A stretch of 33,668 nucleotides of DNA from Dehalococcoidia bacterium (GTDB taxonomy: Bacteria; Chloroflexota; Dehalococcoidia; SZUA-161). The stretch spans positions 1 through 33,668 of the forward strand of contig JACUUS010000004.1 in the NCBI GenBank assembly GCA_014859215.1. Reading direction: 5' to 3'. Positions 16,007 to 24,741 of this stretch are shown here, piece after piece. A program made the translations under genes and the position numbers. Each line of letters opens with the position of its first letter. Position 1 is the stretch's first letter. Under the pieces are notes generated by a model. It saw only the letters and a list, made by a program, of their open reading frames with translations. It had not been told where the DNA came from and ran no database searches.

Positions 16007-17119
16007 ATGAAGGCCGCTGTATGCTACGAGCCCAATACGCCACTTCGCATAGAGGAAGTGGAGCTTGATAGTCCGCAGGCAAACGAAATCCTGGTCAGGA
16101 TTGCAGCCACCGGTATCTGCCACAGCGATCTGCATTTTCTGAAGGGTGAAATGCCGGCTGCCATGCCCATAGTGATGGGCCATGAGGGAGCCGGGATCGT
16201 TGAGGAGGTCGGGCCCGGCGTGACCTCCCTCAAGCCAGGTGACCACGTCGTTATGGCGGTGGCCTTTTCCTGCGGCAACTGCTCGTACTGTAGAGAAGGA
16301 CGTCCAACCATGTGCGTGGAGAATCTACCTGTTATGTCCGGCGCGGTCCTGCCCGTCGGGGGAGGCACGCGTTTGCATAAGGACGGCAAGCCGTTACACC
16401 ATCTGTTCGGCCTGGCTTCATTTGCGGAGTACACCGTTATCCATGAGAGATCAGCTATAAAGGTCCGGAATGACGCCCCATTCGAAGTGGTCTGCCTGCT
16501 GGGGTGCGGCGTCAGCACGGGCCTGGGCGCCGCCATGAACACGGCTGCAGTGAAACCTGGCGAGAGTATAGCAATCTTCGGCTGCGGCGGTGTTGGATTG
16601 AGCGCGGTGATGGGCGCCAAACTCGCCGGAGCAGGCAAAATCATTGCCGTTGACATGCTTGACCGGAAGCTCAGCATGGCCAAAGAGCTCGGGGCAGATT
16701 ATACGGTGAATGCTTCACAAGAAGAGCCGGTGGGCAAAGTAATGGAGATTACGGGCTCGGGCGTCGACTACGCAATTGAATGCATCGGTAACGTCAATGT
16801 CATGTCGCAGGCATTCTCTTCCATTCGGTACGGAGGCAAGTGCATTGTGGCTGGAATGGCGCCTCTCGGGGCCATGTTTAGCGTCGCCCCATTCGAGTTT
16901 CTCCTGGGCAAGACTATTACCGGCACCGTCCAGGGCGACATCAGGGGCGCAATCGATATCCCCAGGTACATCGACCTTTACATGGACGGCAAACTGCCGC
17001 TGGACAAGCTTATCTCAAGCTACTACACGCTGGAAGAGGTCAATCAGGCTTTCGAGGCTCTCGGGAAGGGAGAGATAATACGCAGCATTATACGCTTCCC
17101 GAAAGCTGGTTCCAAGTAG
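16007..17119 (+). CDS. Zinc-dependent alcohol dehydrogenase (MDR family)
   Basis: A 370-residue medium-chain dehydrogenase that interconverts an alcohol and an aldehyde or ketone with NAD. Catalytic zinc ligands are C38 (CHSD) and H59/E60 (GHE), with a later Cys region (CLLGCGVSTGLGA). The structural zinc site has C89, C92, C95 and C103. The Rossmann motif is GCGGVGLSAVMG, and an Asp ends the second strand (AVDMLDRK), favouring NAD over NADP. It resembles class III/benzyl-alcohol-type enzymes. GAGGAGGT precedes the ATG. With the AOR-family enzyme it could take an alcohol through the aldehyde to the acid. Confidence 0.92.
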   Translation: MKAAVCYEPNTPLRIEEVELDSPQANEILVRIAATGICHSDLHFLKGEMPAAMPIVMGHEGAGIVEEVGPGVTSLKPGDHVVMAVAFSCGNCSYCREGRPTMCVENLPVMSGAVLPVGGGTRLHKDGKPLHHLFGLASFAEYTVIHERSAIKVRNDAPFEVVCLLGCGVSTGLGAAMNTAAVKPGESIAIFGCGGVGLSAVMGAKLAGAGKIIAVDMLDRKLSMAKELGADYTVNASQEEPVGKVMEITGSGVDYAIECIGNVNVMSQAFSSIRYGGKCIVAGMAPLGAMFSVAPFEFLLGKTITGTVQGDIRGAIDIPRYIDLYMDGKLPLDKLISSYYTLEEVNQAFEALGKGEIIRSIIRFPKAGSK

Positions 17120-17134
17120 GTAAAGGGGGGAAAC

Positions 17135-18862
17135 ATGGCAGACGCAACATTCGATGCGGTCATTGTCGGCGGGGGAAACAAGGGGCTCCTCCTTGCCATG
17201 TATTTGATCAAGTACGGCGGCCTGAGCGTCGGCATCTTCGAACGCAGGCACGAAATCGGCGGCTGCCTCTCAACGGAAGAGATTTCAGCGCCCGGCTTCC
17301 GTGGCAACGATCATGCAAACATCATTCTGCCCTGGTACTATGCTCCGGTTTGGCGCGACTTCCCTGAGTTCTGGGATTATGGCGCCCAGTGGGACCAGCA
17401 TCTCTGCGCCGACGGTTTCGTATTCGGCAATAACGAGAGTGCGATCGCAATTTATAGCGATAAGTGGGACCCGACCGGGGAGCGCACGGCAAAAGAGATT
17501 GCACGCTTCTCAAAGAAGGATGCCGACACGTGGCTCAGGCTCATGGCCCTGGAGAAAAGTGACGAGTATCAGAGGGTCCAGATGGACACGCTTTTCCTGC
17601 CGGCTGAAATGCGGCTCGCTCCCGGAGTTATGGAAAGGCAAATGGCTGTCTATCCCAAGCTGGTGGAAGCCGGCTTTGTTCCCGATTCGGCGATACTGGC
17701 GGCCAGCACGATGCGCTCTGCCAGGGAGTGGTTTGTAAGCCCCGAACTCCAGTCGTGCATCCTCCGTTTTGCGGTCTCTTCAGTTAATGACGTAAGCGAA
17801 CCGGGACAGGGCATGAATGCGATGGGTTTTGCGGCAACCCTCCCCACTATAGGCTTCGCCAGGGGAGGTACTCATCAAGTCGCCCATGCCGCACATCAGG
17901 TGCTGGTCCAGAACGGGTGCAAGTTCTTCACCCACGCTGAGGTTAAGAACGTAATCATCGAGAACGGTTCTGCAACGGGCATCCGCCTTAGCGACGGGTC
18001 CGAGATCGGCGCACGAAAACTGGTCGTATGCGCCGGTTTGAGTCCCGAGCAGCTCTGCTTCGATATGATAGGCCGGCAATACATTGATGAGGTACTGGCA
18101 AGACGTGTCGAGCTTATCGAGAACACCTTCGGCTGTCTCATGTGGTATACATTCGCTATCCACGAGGCCCCGAAATACAAGGCGGAAGCATTCAATCCGG
18201 ATATACATGATTGCCAGTGGCTTGGCCTGCAGCCCGACCCTGACCCCGAACATATCGCACGGGAATGCAGGTGGGTGAAACTGGGACTCTGGCCGCCGTT
18301 CGAGGACTACGCTCCTACCGTTGGCGTCCATAGTCTCGTGGACCCTTCTTATGCCCCACCAGGCAAGCATGTCGCGCAGAACGAGCAACTGGGTCCGCCC
18401 GCGGGACGCCATACCCCAAAGGAGTGGATCGAAATCAAGAAGCGTTACGCCGATGAACTCATCCAGATCTGGGAGCAGTACGCGCCCAACATGACCTGGG
18501 ATAATGTTATCGGCGTGGACACCAACAGTCCGTACGATAACCTCCGCATGAAGAACCTGGCCCCGCACGGCACCATGGCCGGCATAGACCGCACAACATT
18601 CCAGATTGAAAACAACCGCCCTACACCTGAGCTGGCAAACCATCGCACTCCCATAAAGAATCTCTACGCGACCGGTGGCTGCTGGCATGTAGGATCGAAC
18701 GCCGGCTCCAGCGAGTCATACAACTGCTACAAGATCATCGCGACGGATATGGGCCTGGGCAAGCCCTGGGAGGAACCCGGCAAGGAAGAGCCCGATTCAT
18801 TGATCCAGCAACTGTGGGAAGTGAGAAAGCGCGTACGGGCCTCGGCAACCCGCAAGCCTTGA
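17135..18862 (+). CDS. Phytoene-desaturase-like FAD oxidoreductase, paralog 3
   Basis: A 575-residue CrtI/COG1233-type flavoprotein. The dinucleotide motif is GGGNKG at residues 12-17, a variant of the GGGPNG seen in paralogs 1 and 2 that still fits GxGxxG. It is followed by GGCLSTEE. The C-terminal part (HRTPIKNLYATGGCW) is the FAD-contact region. It begins 15 bases after the alcohol dehydrogenase stop and has AAGGGGGGAAAC before the ATG. It is diverged enough from the others to act on a different bond or intermediate. The function beyond the family is unknown. Confidence 0.84.
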   Translation: MADATFDAVIVGGGNKGLLLAMYLIKYGGLSVGIFERRHEIGGCLSTEEISAPGFRGNDHANIILPWYYAPVWRDFPEFWDYGAQWDQHLCADGFVFGNNESAIAIYSDKWDPTGERTAKEIARFSKKDADTWLRLMALEKSDEYQRVQMDTLFLPAEMRLAPGVMERQMAVYPKLVEAGFVPDSAILAASTMRSAREWFVSPELQSCILRFAVSSVNDVSEPGQGMNAMGFAATLPTIGFARGGTHQVAHAAHQVLVQNGCKFFTHAEVKNVIIENGSATGIRLSDGSEIGARKLVVCAGLSPEQLCFDMIGRQYIDEVLARRVELIENTFGCLMWYTFAIHEAPKYKAEAFNPDIHDCQWLGLQPDPDPEHIARECRWVKLGLWPPFEDYAPTVGVHSLVDPSYAPPGKHVAQNEQLGPPAGRHTPKEWIEIKKRYADELIQIWEQYAPNMTWDNVIGVDTNSPYDNLRMKNLAPHGTMAGIDRTTFQIENNRPTPELANHRTPIKNLYATGGCWHVGSNAGSSESYNCYKIIATDMGLGKPWEEPGKEEPDSLIQQLWEVRKRVRASATRKP

Positions 18863-18899
18863 GGATCCGCTTTCACACACCTCATATGGAGGTCTGCCA

Positions 18900-19622
18900 A
18901 TGCCGGTAAACAAGATAGTAACCAGTTTCGACGAAGCGGTTTCCGATGTGCAGGATGGGGCCACCATCATGGTCGGCGGATTCGGCACCGTTGTAAGCAT
19001 GCCTAGCTGCCTGCTCGAGGCAATCTACCGAAGAGGAGTGAAGAACCTCGTAACCGTTTCAAACAGCAGCGGTTTCGGGGCCGATGTCTGGCGTATGCAG
19101 GGCGCACCTTTCCCGGAGGACATGGACATCCTCGTCAGAAACGAGCGCATTAAAAAGGCAATAGTATCCGCGCCGGTGAGCGCTCTGTACGTGAACAATT
19201 TCGAGAAGCTACTAAGAGCGGGCAAGGTGCAGGTGGAGATGGTGCCTCAGGGGACACTGGCAGAGCGCATCAGGGCAGCCAAGGCCGGCATCGGCGCCTT
19301 CTATGTCCCGGTGGGAGTCGGCACAGTGATCGAGGAGGGTAAAGAAAAGAGAGTATTCGACGGAAAGGAATACCTGCTTGAGCGCCCCATCAAGGCGGAC
19401 TTCGCTCTCATACACGCTCGCATGGGCGACCGTTGGGGAAACCTGGTCTACCGGGGAACCTCCAGGACTTTCAATCCGACGATGGCCGGAGCTGCCAGGG
19501 TAACAATCGCCGAGGTTGACGAGATAGTCGAGCTTGGCGAACTCGACCCGGAAACGATTGTCACCCCGGGCATTTACGTTGATAGAGTCGTGGCGCGGCC
19601 GAAACAGGCTTCCGCCAGTTAG
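18900..19622 (+). CDS. Family I CoA-transferase, subunit A
   Basis: The 240-residue A subunit of a 3-oxoacid/glutaconate-type CoA-transferase. Family marks include DGATIMVGGFGT near residue 25, the GIGAFYVPVGVGT segment in mid-protein, and HARMGDRWGNLVYRGTSRTFNP towards the end. It binds the CoA donor or acceptor, while the catalytic Glu lies in the B subunit encoded 35 bases downstream. TGGAGGT precedes the ATG. This gives the cluster a second, mechanistically different ATP-free activation route besides the family III pair. The donor acid cannot be named. Confidence 0.9.
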   Translation: MPVNKIVTSFDEAVSDVQDGATIMVGGFGTVVSMPSCLLEAIYRRGVKNLVTVSNSSGFGADVWRMQGAPFPEDMDILVRNERIKKAIVSAPVSALYVNNFEKLLRAGKVQVEMVPQGTLAERIRAAKAGIGAFYVPVGVGTVIEEGKEKRVFDGKEYLLERPIKADFALIHARMGDRWGNLVYRGTSRTFNPTMAGAARVTIAEVDEIVELGELDPETIVTPGIYVDRVVARPKQASAS

Positions 19623-19657
19623 AGGAAAGTGGAGCCAGAAGACGGGGGTTACATGGT

Positions 19658-20338
19658 ATGGGCAATCTAGCTGAAAAGGAAAGACTTGACAGACAGGTGA
19701 TGGCATTGCGCGTCGCCACGGAATTCCAGGATGGCAACGTTGTAAACCTGGGTATAGGCATACCGACCCTCGCCTCCAACTTCGTCCCGGCGGGTCGTGA
19801 AATTATCTTCCATACCGAGAACGGGGCTCTCGGATTTGGCGAGATTAATCTCCCGGGTGAAGGGGACCTCGACCTGGTGAATGCGGGAGGCCAGACTGTC
19901 AAACCCCAGCCAGGAATGTGCTTCTTCAGCCACGATGAGTCCTTTGCTATGATTCGCGGAGGCCACGTCGACATCAGCGTGATGGGGGCCTACCAGGTCT
20001 CCGAAAAAGGCGATCTGGCCAATTACATGATACCGGAAAGGCAAGTCGGCACGATCGGCGGGGCAATGGACCTTGCCTGCGGGGCAAAGAGACTCATAGT
20101 TACCATGAACCACACTACGAAGACAGGGGAAGCGCGCATAGTCAAGGAGTGCGCCTATCGCCTGACGGCGCGAGCCTGTGTAGACCTCATAGTAACCGAC
20201 CTCGCCGTCATCGAAGTCACCGCCAACGGACTGCTTCTCAAAGAGGTGGCTCCCGGATGGTCCCCTGACGAGGTTCAGAGTCTGACCGAGCCTGATCTCA
20301 TCGTAGCTGCTGATTGCCATGAAATCGCCCTGATGTAA
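19658..20338 (+). CDS. Family I CoA-transferase, subunit B
   Basis: The 226-residue catalytic subunit paired with the 18900 product. E54 in HTENGALGFGE is the family's nucleophile, which forms the glutamyl-CoA intermediate. Other marks are NLGIGIPTLASNF near the N-terminus and VTMNHTTKTGE later. The start is ATG 19658. A nearby ATG at 19653 is out of frame and the ribosome binding site (GGGGG) is weaker than its neighbours', so translation may depend partly on the A subunit gene. The subunits together resemble AtoDA/ScoAB. Substrate unknown. Confidence 0.9.
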   Translation: MGNLAEKERLDRQVMALRVATEFQDGNVVNLGIGIPTLASNFVPAGREIIFHTENGALGFGEINLPGEGDLDLVNAGGQTVKPQPGMCFFSHDESFAMIRGGHVDISVMGAYQVSEKGDLANYMIPERQVGTIGGAMDLACGAKRLIVTMNHTTKTGEARIVKECAYRLTARACVDLIVTDLAVIEVTANGLLLKEVAPGWSPDEVQSLTEPDLIVAADCHEIALM

Positions 20339-20389
20339 ACTGCTGTGCACTCTTGGCGCGTGAAATTGGAATCCAGCCAATGCCGTGAT

Positions 20390-20396
20390 AAGGAGG
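20390..20396 (+). promoter_or_regulatory. Ribosome binding site fixing an ATG start
   Basis: AAGGAGG lies 6 bases before ATG 20403. The in-frame GTG at 20385 is upstream of the site and is rejected as the start. Confidence 0.75.
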
Positions 20397-20402
20397 CAAC
20401 AA

Positions 20403-22034
20403 ATGCCGGGACAATATGATGTGATTGTGATCGGTACCGGCCCCAACGGGCTCGAAATCGGCGCCTACTTGAGCAAAGCCGGGCTAAAGGTGCTCATGCT
20501 CGAGAAGAGGTACGAGGCAGGAGGAGGCCTGGCCACCGAGCAGGTAACTCTGCCCGATTTCTTCCATAACACGCATGCCGTCTACCACATGATGGTGGAC
20601 TACGCACCCGTGTACAGCGATTTCAAACTCGAGGAGCAATACGGCGTCAGGCACATTCATCCCGAGCTGCAGTGGGCCATGCCTCTCGACAACGGCAAGT
20701 GCATTTGCATATACCGGGACGTGGACAAGACCTGCGCCTCGATCGCGCAGTTCTCCCAAAAAGACGCTGACAGCTATCGAAAAATGTATCACCAGTTCCA
20801 CGAGCTCGTGGATTCCTTCGTTGCTCCGGCGACGTTCTGTCCCCCTGTTCCTGCCCCGCTCCAGGCGGCCAAGCTCGACCTCACCGAGGTGGGCCGGCAG
20901 ATTACGGCTTTTTCGGAACAGACTCCAGAGGAAGTGGTGAACAGTCTCTTCGAGAATGATCACGTTCGTACCCTGATGCTGTATATCTGCTGTCATTGGG
21001 GGCTCGACTATAACCAGTCCGGGGTCGGTTACCTGATACCCCTATACCTGAACCGCGCTACGAGTTATCGTCTCACAGCGGGAGGCTCACACAGAGTATC
21101 CAATGCGCTGCTCAAATCTATTTTTGAGCATAAGGGGCAGATTAGGACAAGCGCTCAGGTCACCCGAATACTGACTGAGAATGGAGCAGCAAAAGGCGTT
21201 GAACTGGAGGACGGTACCCAGATCATGGCCGGCAAGGCGGTAGTAAGTACGATAGACACCCATCAGACTTTCTTGAAATATGTGGGCGAGGACAAGCTGG
21301 ACAGAGATTTCGTCGATATGATCAAGATCTGGCACTGGGAGAAGTGGAGTCTCTGTGACTTGCATCTCGCACTGAATGAGCCACCCAGGTTTAGAGCTGC
21401 TGAAACGAATCCTGACGTCAATAGGGCGTTCGTCTACCTGCTGGGATACGAGAGGCTGTCCGACCTCCTCGATCACTGGGAGTCGATGCGCACAGGCGGG
21501 CTCCCGGCCGGCGCGGGCTTCAACTGCTGTTTCCCGAGCATTCACGACCCATACCAGGCGCCTCCGGGGAAAGCTTCAGGCCTCCTGTCACAAATGGCGC
21601 CGTTCACACTGGATGGTAGCGGGCCGAACAAGTGGCTCAAGAACAGCTTCAGGCAAGAATGCGCTGAGCGCATGGCGGCAATCCTCGAGCGTTACGCTCC
21701 CAACATGACAAAGGACAACATCCTCTGGACTTACCTTACCACGCCGGCGGATATCGAAAACAAATTCGCTAACATGGTCCAGGGATCCTACAAACAGGGG
21801 GCCTATCATCCTTTGCAGATGGGGTACTTGAGGCCCAACCAGGACTGTTCTCTGAACCGGACCCCGGTAAAGAACCTCTATCTGGGCGGATGCAGCGTCT
21901 ATCCAGGCGGGTGCGTGATCTGGGGACCTGGCTATAACTGCGCCAACAGCATTGCCGAGGATCTGGGCATAGAGAAGTGGTGGTCAGAGCCGTCGATAGT
22001 AACGGCTGCGCGCGAGAAGGGGCTTATCGACTAG
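20403..22034 (+). CDS. Phytoene-desaturase-like FAD oxidoreductase, paralog 4
   Basis: From ATG 20403 the protein is 543 residues with GTGPNG at residues 11-16, GGGLATEQ, and a C-terminus (RPNQDCSLNRTP, GGCVIWGPGY, AEDLGIEKWW) closely matching the 11839 protein. HMMVDY near residue 60 is also shared by these two. They are probably a duplicated pair working on related intermediates. It follows the family I CoA-transferase by 64 bases. That gap holds a short ATTGG/CCAAT dyad (20365-20381) of unclear meaning. Confidence 0.85.
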   Translation: MPGQYDVIVIGTGPNGLEIGAYLSKAGLKVLMLEKRYEAGGGLATEQVTLPDFFHNTHAVYHMMVDYAPVYSDFKLEEQYGVRHIHPELQWAMPLDNGKCICIYRDVDKTCASIAQFSQKDADSYRKMYHQFHELVDSFVAPATFCPPVPAPLQAAKLDLTEVGRQITAFSEQTPEEVVNSLFENDHVRTLMLYICCHWGLDYNQSGVGYLIPLYLNRATSYRLTAGGSHRVSNALLKSIFEHKGQIRTSAQVTRILTENGAAKGVELEDGTQIMAGKAVVSTIDTHQTFLKYVGEDKLDRDFVDMIKIWHWEKWSLCDLHLALNEPPRFRAAETNPDVNRAFVYLLGYERLSDLLDHWESMRTGGLPAGAGFNCCFPSIHDPYQAPPGKASGLLSQMAPFTLDGSGPNKWLKNSFRQECAERMAAILERYAPNMTKDNILWTYLTTPADIENKFANMVQGSYKQGAYHPLQMGYLRPNQDCSLNRTPVKNLYLGGCSVYPGGCVIWGPGYNCANSIAEDLGIEKWWSEPSIVTAAREKGLID

Positions 22035-22040
22035 GACCTG

Positions 22041-22048
22041 AAAGGAGC
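22041..22048 (+). promoter_or_regulatory. Ribosome binding site of the small gene
   Basis: AAAGGAGC lies 6 bases before ATG 22055. It supports translation of the 83-residue protein from this ATG rather than from an in-frame ATG at 21977 inside the preceding gene. Confidence 0.6.
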
Positions 22049-22054
22049 TTGCTA

Positions 22055-22306
22055 ATGCTATTCAGATCGACAGGCCTGGGAAAGACAGAGCTGGTGGGCA
22101 AAGTTGATACGATGAAGAGGCAGGGAGATTACCTGATCATGTACGTGGATGTGATTGAGCCTGTGAAGTGGCGGATTCGGGCATCGATGAGTTTCAAGGA
22201 CCTGGCAAGGGTAATGGGTTGCTGCGTCAAGGGCTCAATTATGCGTTTCATATTGTCTCCGAGGCAATGGCGAAATAGGTCGCCCGAGCATCCAGGAGAC
22301 TTCTAG
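22055..22306 (+). CDS. Unrecognised 83-residue basic protein
   Basis: I do not recognise this gene. It starts MLFRSTGLGKTELVG, then VDTMKRQGDYLIMYVDVIEPVKWRI in the middle and a basic C-terminal third with two adjacent Cys (GCCVKG). The middle could form beta strands and the SMSFKDLARVMG stretch a helix. There is no signal peptide or clear membrane helix. It has a good ribosome binding site, the cluster orientation, and lies between two CrtI-like genes with no room for another gene. It may be a small accessory or partner protein for the flavoproteins, which is inference from position alone. Confidence 0.6.
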   Translation: MLFRSTGLGKTELVGKVDTMKRQGDYLIMYVDVIEPVKWRIRASMSFKDLARVMGCCVKGSIMRFILSPRQWRNRSPEHPGDF

Positions 22307-22386
22307 GATTGTTCGCTCCGGTGTCCTCCCCCGGTTTGTGAAGGAAATGAGCTGCTCCAGGCCTGAAATAAGAGAGGGGGCCAATC

Positions 22387-23904
22387 ATGGCTAAGGCAAA
22401 TTATGACGCAATTGTCGTTGGGGCCGGGTTCGGCGGCAGCAGCTGCGCGGCCATACTCGCCAGGCGCGGGCTAAACGTATTGCTGCTGGAGAAGAATTCC
22501 CGCGCGGGCGGCAAGGCGATGAGTCTCTCCAAGAGCGGGTTCACCTATACAGCCTGGGTGGTAATCGCCGCGCCCGTAATAGGCAACCTCATTGAAAACC
22601 TTCTGCAGGAACTGGGTTTGCAGGACAGGGTCAAGGTGGTAGCGCCGCCTAACCCTGACAGCATATATCTGAACTCAAGCGGCAATTATGTTTCCATGCC
22701 CCAGATGGCGCCGGGCGAAATGGACCCCAACAAGGTTTTCGACTGGCTTGAAGTCGAGGAGGATGAGCGCGCCGAGGCCCTGCGCCTTTTCGTGGACCTG
22801 ACAACGATGACTCCCCAGGACATCGACAGGCTGCACGATGTCAGTCTTAACGAATGGTTCAGCCGTTATACAGTGCCGAAGGGGCTCTACGGCTTCCTGG
22901 TCAGCTTATGCTGCGACGGCATGTTCATGGTCCCCGTCGATGCCCTAGCTGCTTCGGAAGGAATCCGTACTCTCCAGGACGTTCTGCTGCGAAGCGGCGG
23001 ACTCTTCTGTCAGGGTGGCTGGGGTCGGGTTCCCGAGGTATTCGCACAATCGGTCGAAGAAGACGGTAGCAGGGTGTTAATGCGCACAAGGGTCGAGCGA
23101 ATCAACGCCTCGCACGGCAGAGTGACAGGCGTTGTAACAAACAAAGGCGTCTTTGAAGCCCCTATCGTTATCAGCAATGCGGGAATACAACCTACCGTAC
23201 TCAAACTGGTAGGCGAAGAGCATTTCGATCCCAGTTATGTCAACTATGTTAAGGACCTCGTCCCTTCCTGGGGCATGATGGGTATGCGTTATTTCCTTAA
23301 CGGTAAGGTCACAGACGCGCCGTACGGGGTCATATTCTCACCTGACACCCCCTGGAGCCTTGAACGCTACATCAAGGCCCGGGCGGGACTCGGACCCAAG
23401 GAAGGGGTCGTTTACTTCGAGGCCCCTTCAAATTACGATCCGTCTGCTGCGCCCACTGGTAAGCACGTGCTTCTCACCGGCTTCTGGTGTCCCCCCGATC
23501 CGCAGCTCACCGAGAAGGAGAAGAAGGAGTGGTCGCAGCGCGGTGAAGACATCGTATTCAAGGCTTTTCCCGATCTCCCCGGGCGGATCGAGTCGAAGGA
23601 AGGCTACTCCACGCGTGATGTGTGCGTATTGACGCGAGACCAGGTCCTGCCTGGTCAGGGCGGCGAATGCATAGGCCTCGGCCAGATCGTGGGCCAGTGT
23701 GCCAGGTACAAGCCGGCAGCCAAAGCGCCCCTGCAAGGGCTGTTCTACGTTGGTTGCGACGCCGGCGGTTACGGCGTGGGAATCCATCAGGCGACCGACT
23801 CAGGCATCAATGTCGCGAACATGGCGCTCAGGTACCACCGCCTCCACACCGGCATGCGTGTATCCCCGCTCCAGGGTGTGCCCTCGGCGAAGGGAGCCAG
23901 ATAG
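22387..23904 (+). CDS. Phytoene-desaturase-like FAD oxidoreductase, paralog 5
   Basis: A 505-residue flavoprotein, the shortest and most diverged of the five. GAGFGG is at residues 12-17, followed by GGKAMSLSKSGF, which is closer to classical CrtI (GG-A) than the GGGLATE form of the others. The C-terminal FAD region reads GLFYVGCDAGGYGVGIHQATDSG. GAGGGGGCC precedes the ATG. It lies downstream of the 83-residue gene and just before the enoyl-CoA hydratase, so it bridges the redox section and the beta-oxidation section. Desaturation, saturation or isomerisation of a C-C bond are all possible. Confidence 0.85.
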   Translation: MAKANYDAIVVGAGFGGSSCAAILARRGLNVLLLEKNSRAGGKAMSLSKSGFTYTAWVVIAAPVIGNLIENLLQELGLQDRVKVVAPPNPDSIYLNSSGNYVSMPQMAPGEMDPNKVFDWLEVEEDERAEALRLFVDLTTMTPQDIDRLHDVSLNEWFSRYTVPKGLYGFLVSLCCDGMFMVPVDALAASEGIRTLQDVLLRSGGLFCQGGWGRVPEVFAQSVEEDGSRVLMRTRVERINASHGRVTGVVTNKGVFEAPIVISNAGIQPTVLKLVGEEHFDPSYVNYVKDLVPSWGMMGMRYFLNGKVTDAPYGVIFSPDTPWSLERYIKARAGLGPKEGVVYFEAPSNYDPSAAPTGKHVLLTGFWCPPDPQLTEKEKKEWSQRGEDIVFKAFPDLPGRIESKEGYSTRDVCVLTRDQVLPGQGGECIGLGQIVGQCARYKPAAKAPLQGLFYVGCDAGGYGVGIHQATDSGINVANMALRYHRLHTGMRVSPLQGVPSAKGAR

Positions 23905-23932
23905 AGCAGGCAGAACTTCTGAGGAGGTCCAT

Positions 23933-24697
23933 ATGGCCATAGATTACGAGAAGAAGGGTCATATTCGAATTATGACCTTCAATAATCCCGAACGCAGAAA
24001 TGCTCTGACCACGGCTGACTTCCTGGAAATGGACAGGATAGATGAGGAGTTTCAGGCTGATCCAGACGCGTGGGTGCTCATAATGACAGGCGCGGGCGAC
24101 AGGTCCTTTTCCGCCGGCGCGGATCTGGAGGAAGCGATCGGCAAAGCCACCAGCGCGGGAATCAAGCTCGAACCGAGGGCCAAACGCTGGTTCAGTCACT
24201 GTTACAAACCCCTGATCTCCGCAATAAACGGCTACGCGGTAGCTGGCGGCACCGAGTTCATCCTGCTGACAGACATCCGCATCGCCGCCGAGCATGCCAT
24301 GCTGGGAATCCAGGAAGTACGCTGGGGCCTCGTGCCCCTGGGCGGCTCCTGCGTGAACCTTCCACGCCAGGTCTCATGGTGCAAGGCAATGGAGATTCTT
24401 CTCATCGGGGACCGGCTCACCGCGCAGCAAGCCCTGGACATCGGCCTGATAAACATGGTGGTCCCCAAGGAAGAACTGATGCCAACCGCCATGAAAGTCG
24501 CGGAGCGCATCTGCGAAAACGGCCCCCTGGCCGTGAGACTGGTTAAAGAGATCGTACTCAAGTCCATCAGCCAGCCCAGGGAACTTGGATTCGTTACGGA
24601 GATGGAGCTTGGGGCAGCCGCGTTTAAGAGCGAGGATGCGAAGGAAGGCCCCCTGGCTTTCTTCGAGAAGAGGAAACCCAAATTCAAAGGTTGCTGA
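23933..24697 (+). CDS. Enoyl-CoA hydratase/isomerase (crotonase family)
   Basis: A 254-residue crotonase. Both hydratase glutamates are present: E108 in AGGTEFIL and E128 in IQEVRWG, with the 20-residue spacing of rat enoyl-CoA hydratase E144/E164. The oxyanion-hole segment is SAGADLEE. It should add water across a 2-enoyl-CoA, though crotonases also isomerise or hydrolyse. The ATG at 23933 follows GAGGAGGT. A longer in-frame reading starting at 23699 overlaps the flavoprotein gene and is rejected. It provides a second hydratase type beside the MaoC pair at 29340-30292. Confidence 0.92.
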   Translation: MAIDYEKKGHIRIMTFNNPERRNALTTADFLEMDRIDEEFQADPDAWVLIMTGAGDRSFSAGADLEEAIGKATSAGIKLEPRAKRWFSHCYKPLISAINGYAVAGGTEFILLTDIRIAAEHAMLGIQEVRWGLVPLGGSCVNLPRQVSWCKAMEILLIGDRLTAQQALDIGLINMVVPKEELMPTAMKVAERICENGPLAVRLVKEIVLKSISQPRELGFVTEMELGAAAFKSEDAKEGPLAFFEKRKPKFKGC

Positions 24698-24741
24698 GGA
24701 TTAGCCGATAGCGCCGGGGAAGATGCCAGAAGGAGGCAGAT

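Noticed and set aside
17780..18688. Minus-strand open frame of 302 codons opposite the 17135 flavoprotein gene
   Set aside because: It lies wholly inside a clear flavoprotein gene on the other strand, has no family motif or ribosome binding site, and arises from GC-rich codon bias.
20365..20381. ATTGG...CCAAT inverted repeat as a terminator
   Set aside because: The stem is only 5 bases with no T-run, so it is too weak to call.
19667..20446. Minus-strand open frame of 259 codons opposite the CoA-transferase B subunit
   Set aside because: Antisense to a gene with intact catalytic motifs, with no recognisable domain.
10094..23904. Carotenoid biosynthesis operon
   Set aside because: CrtI-like proteins alone are not enough. 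No phytoene synthase, prenyltransferase or cyclase is present, and the neighbours are CoA-ester enzymes.
23699..23932. N-terminal extension of the enoyl-CoA hydratase
   Set aside because: It is an alternate frame within the preceding flavoprotein gene. ATG 23933 with GAGGAGGT gives the expected N-terminus and length.
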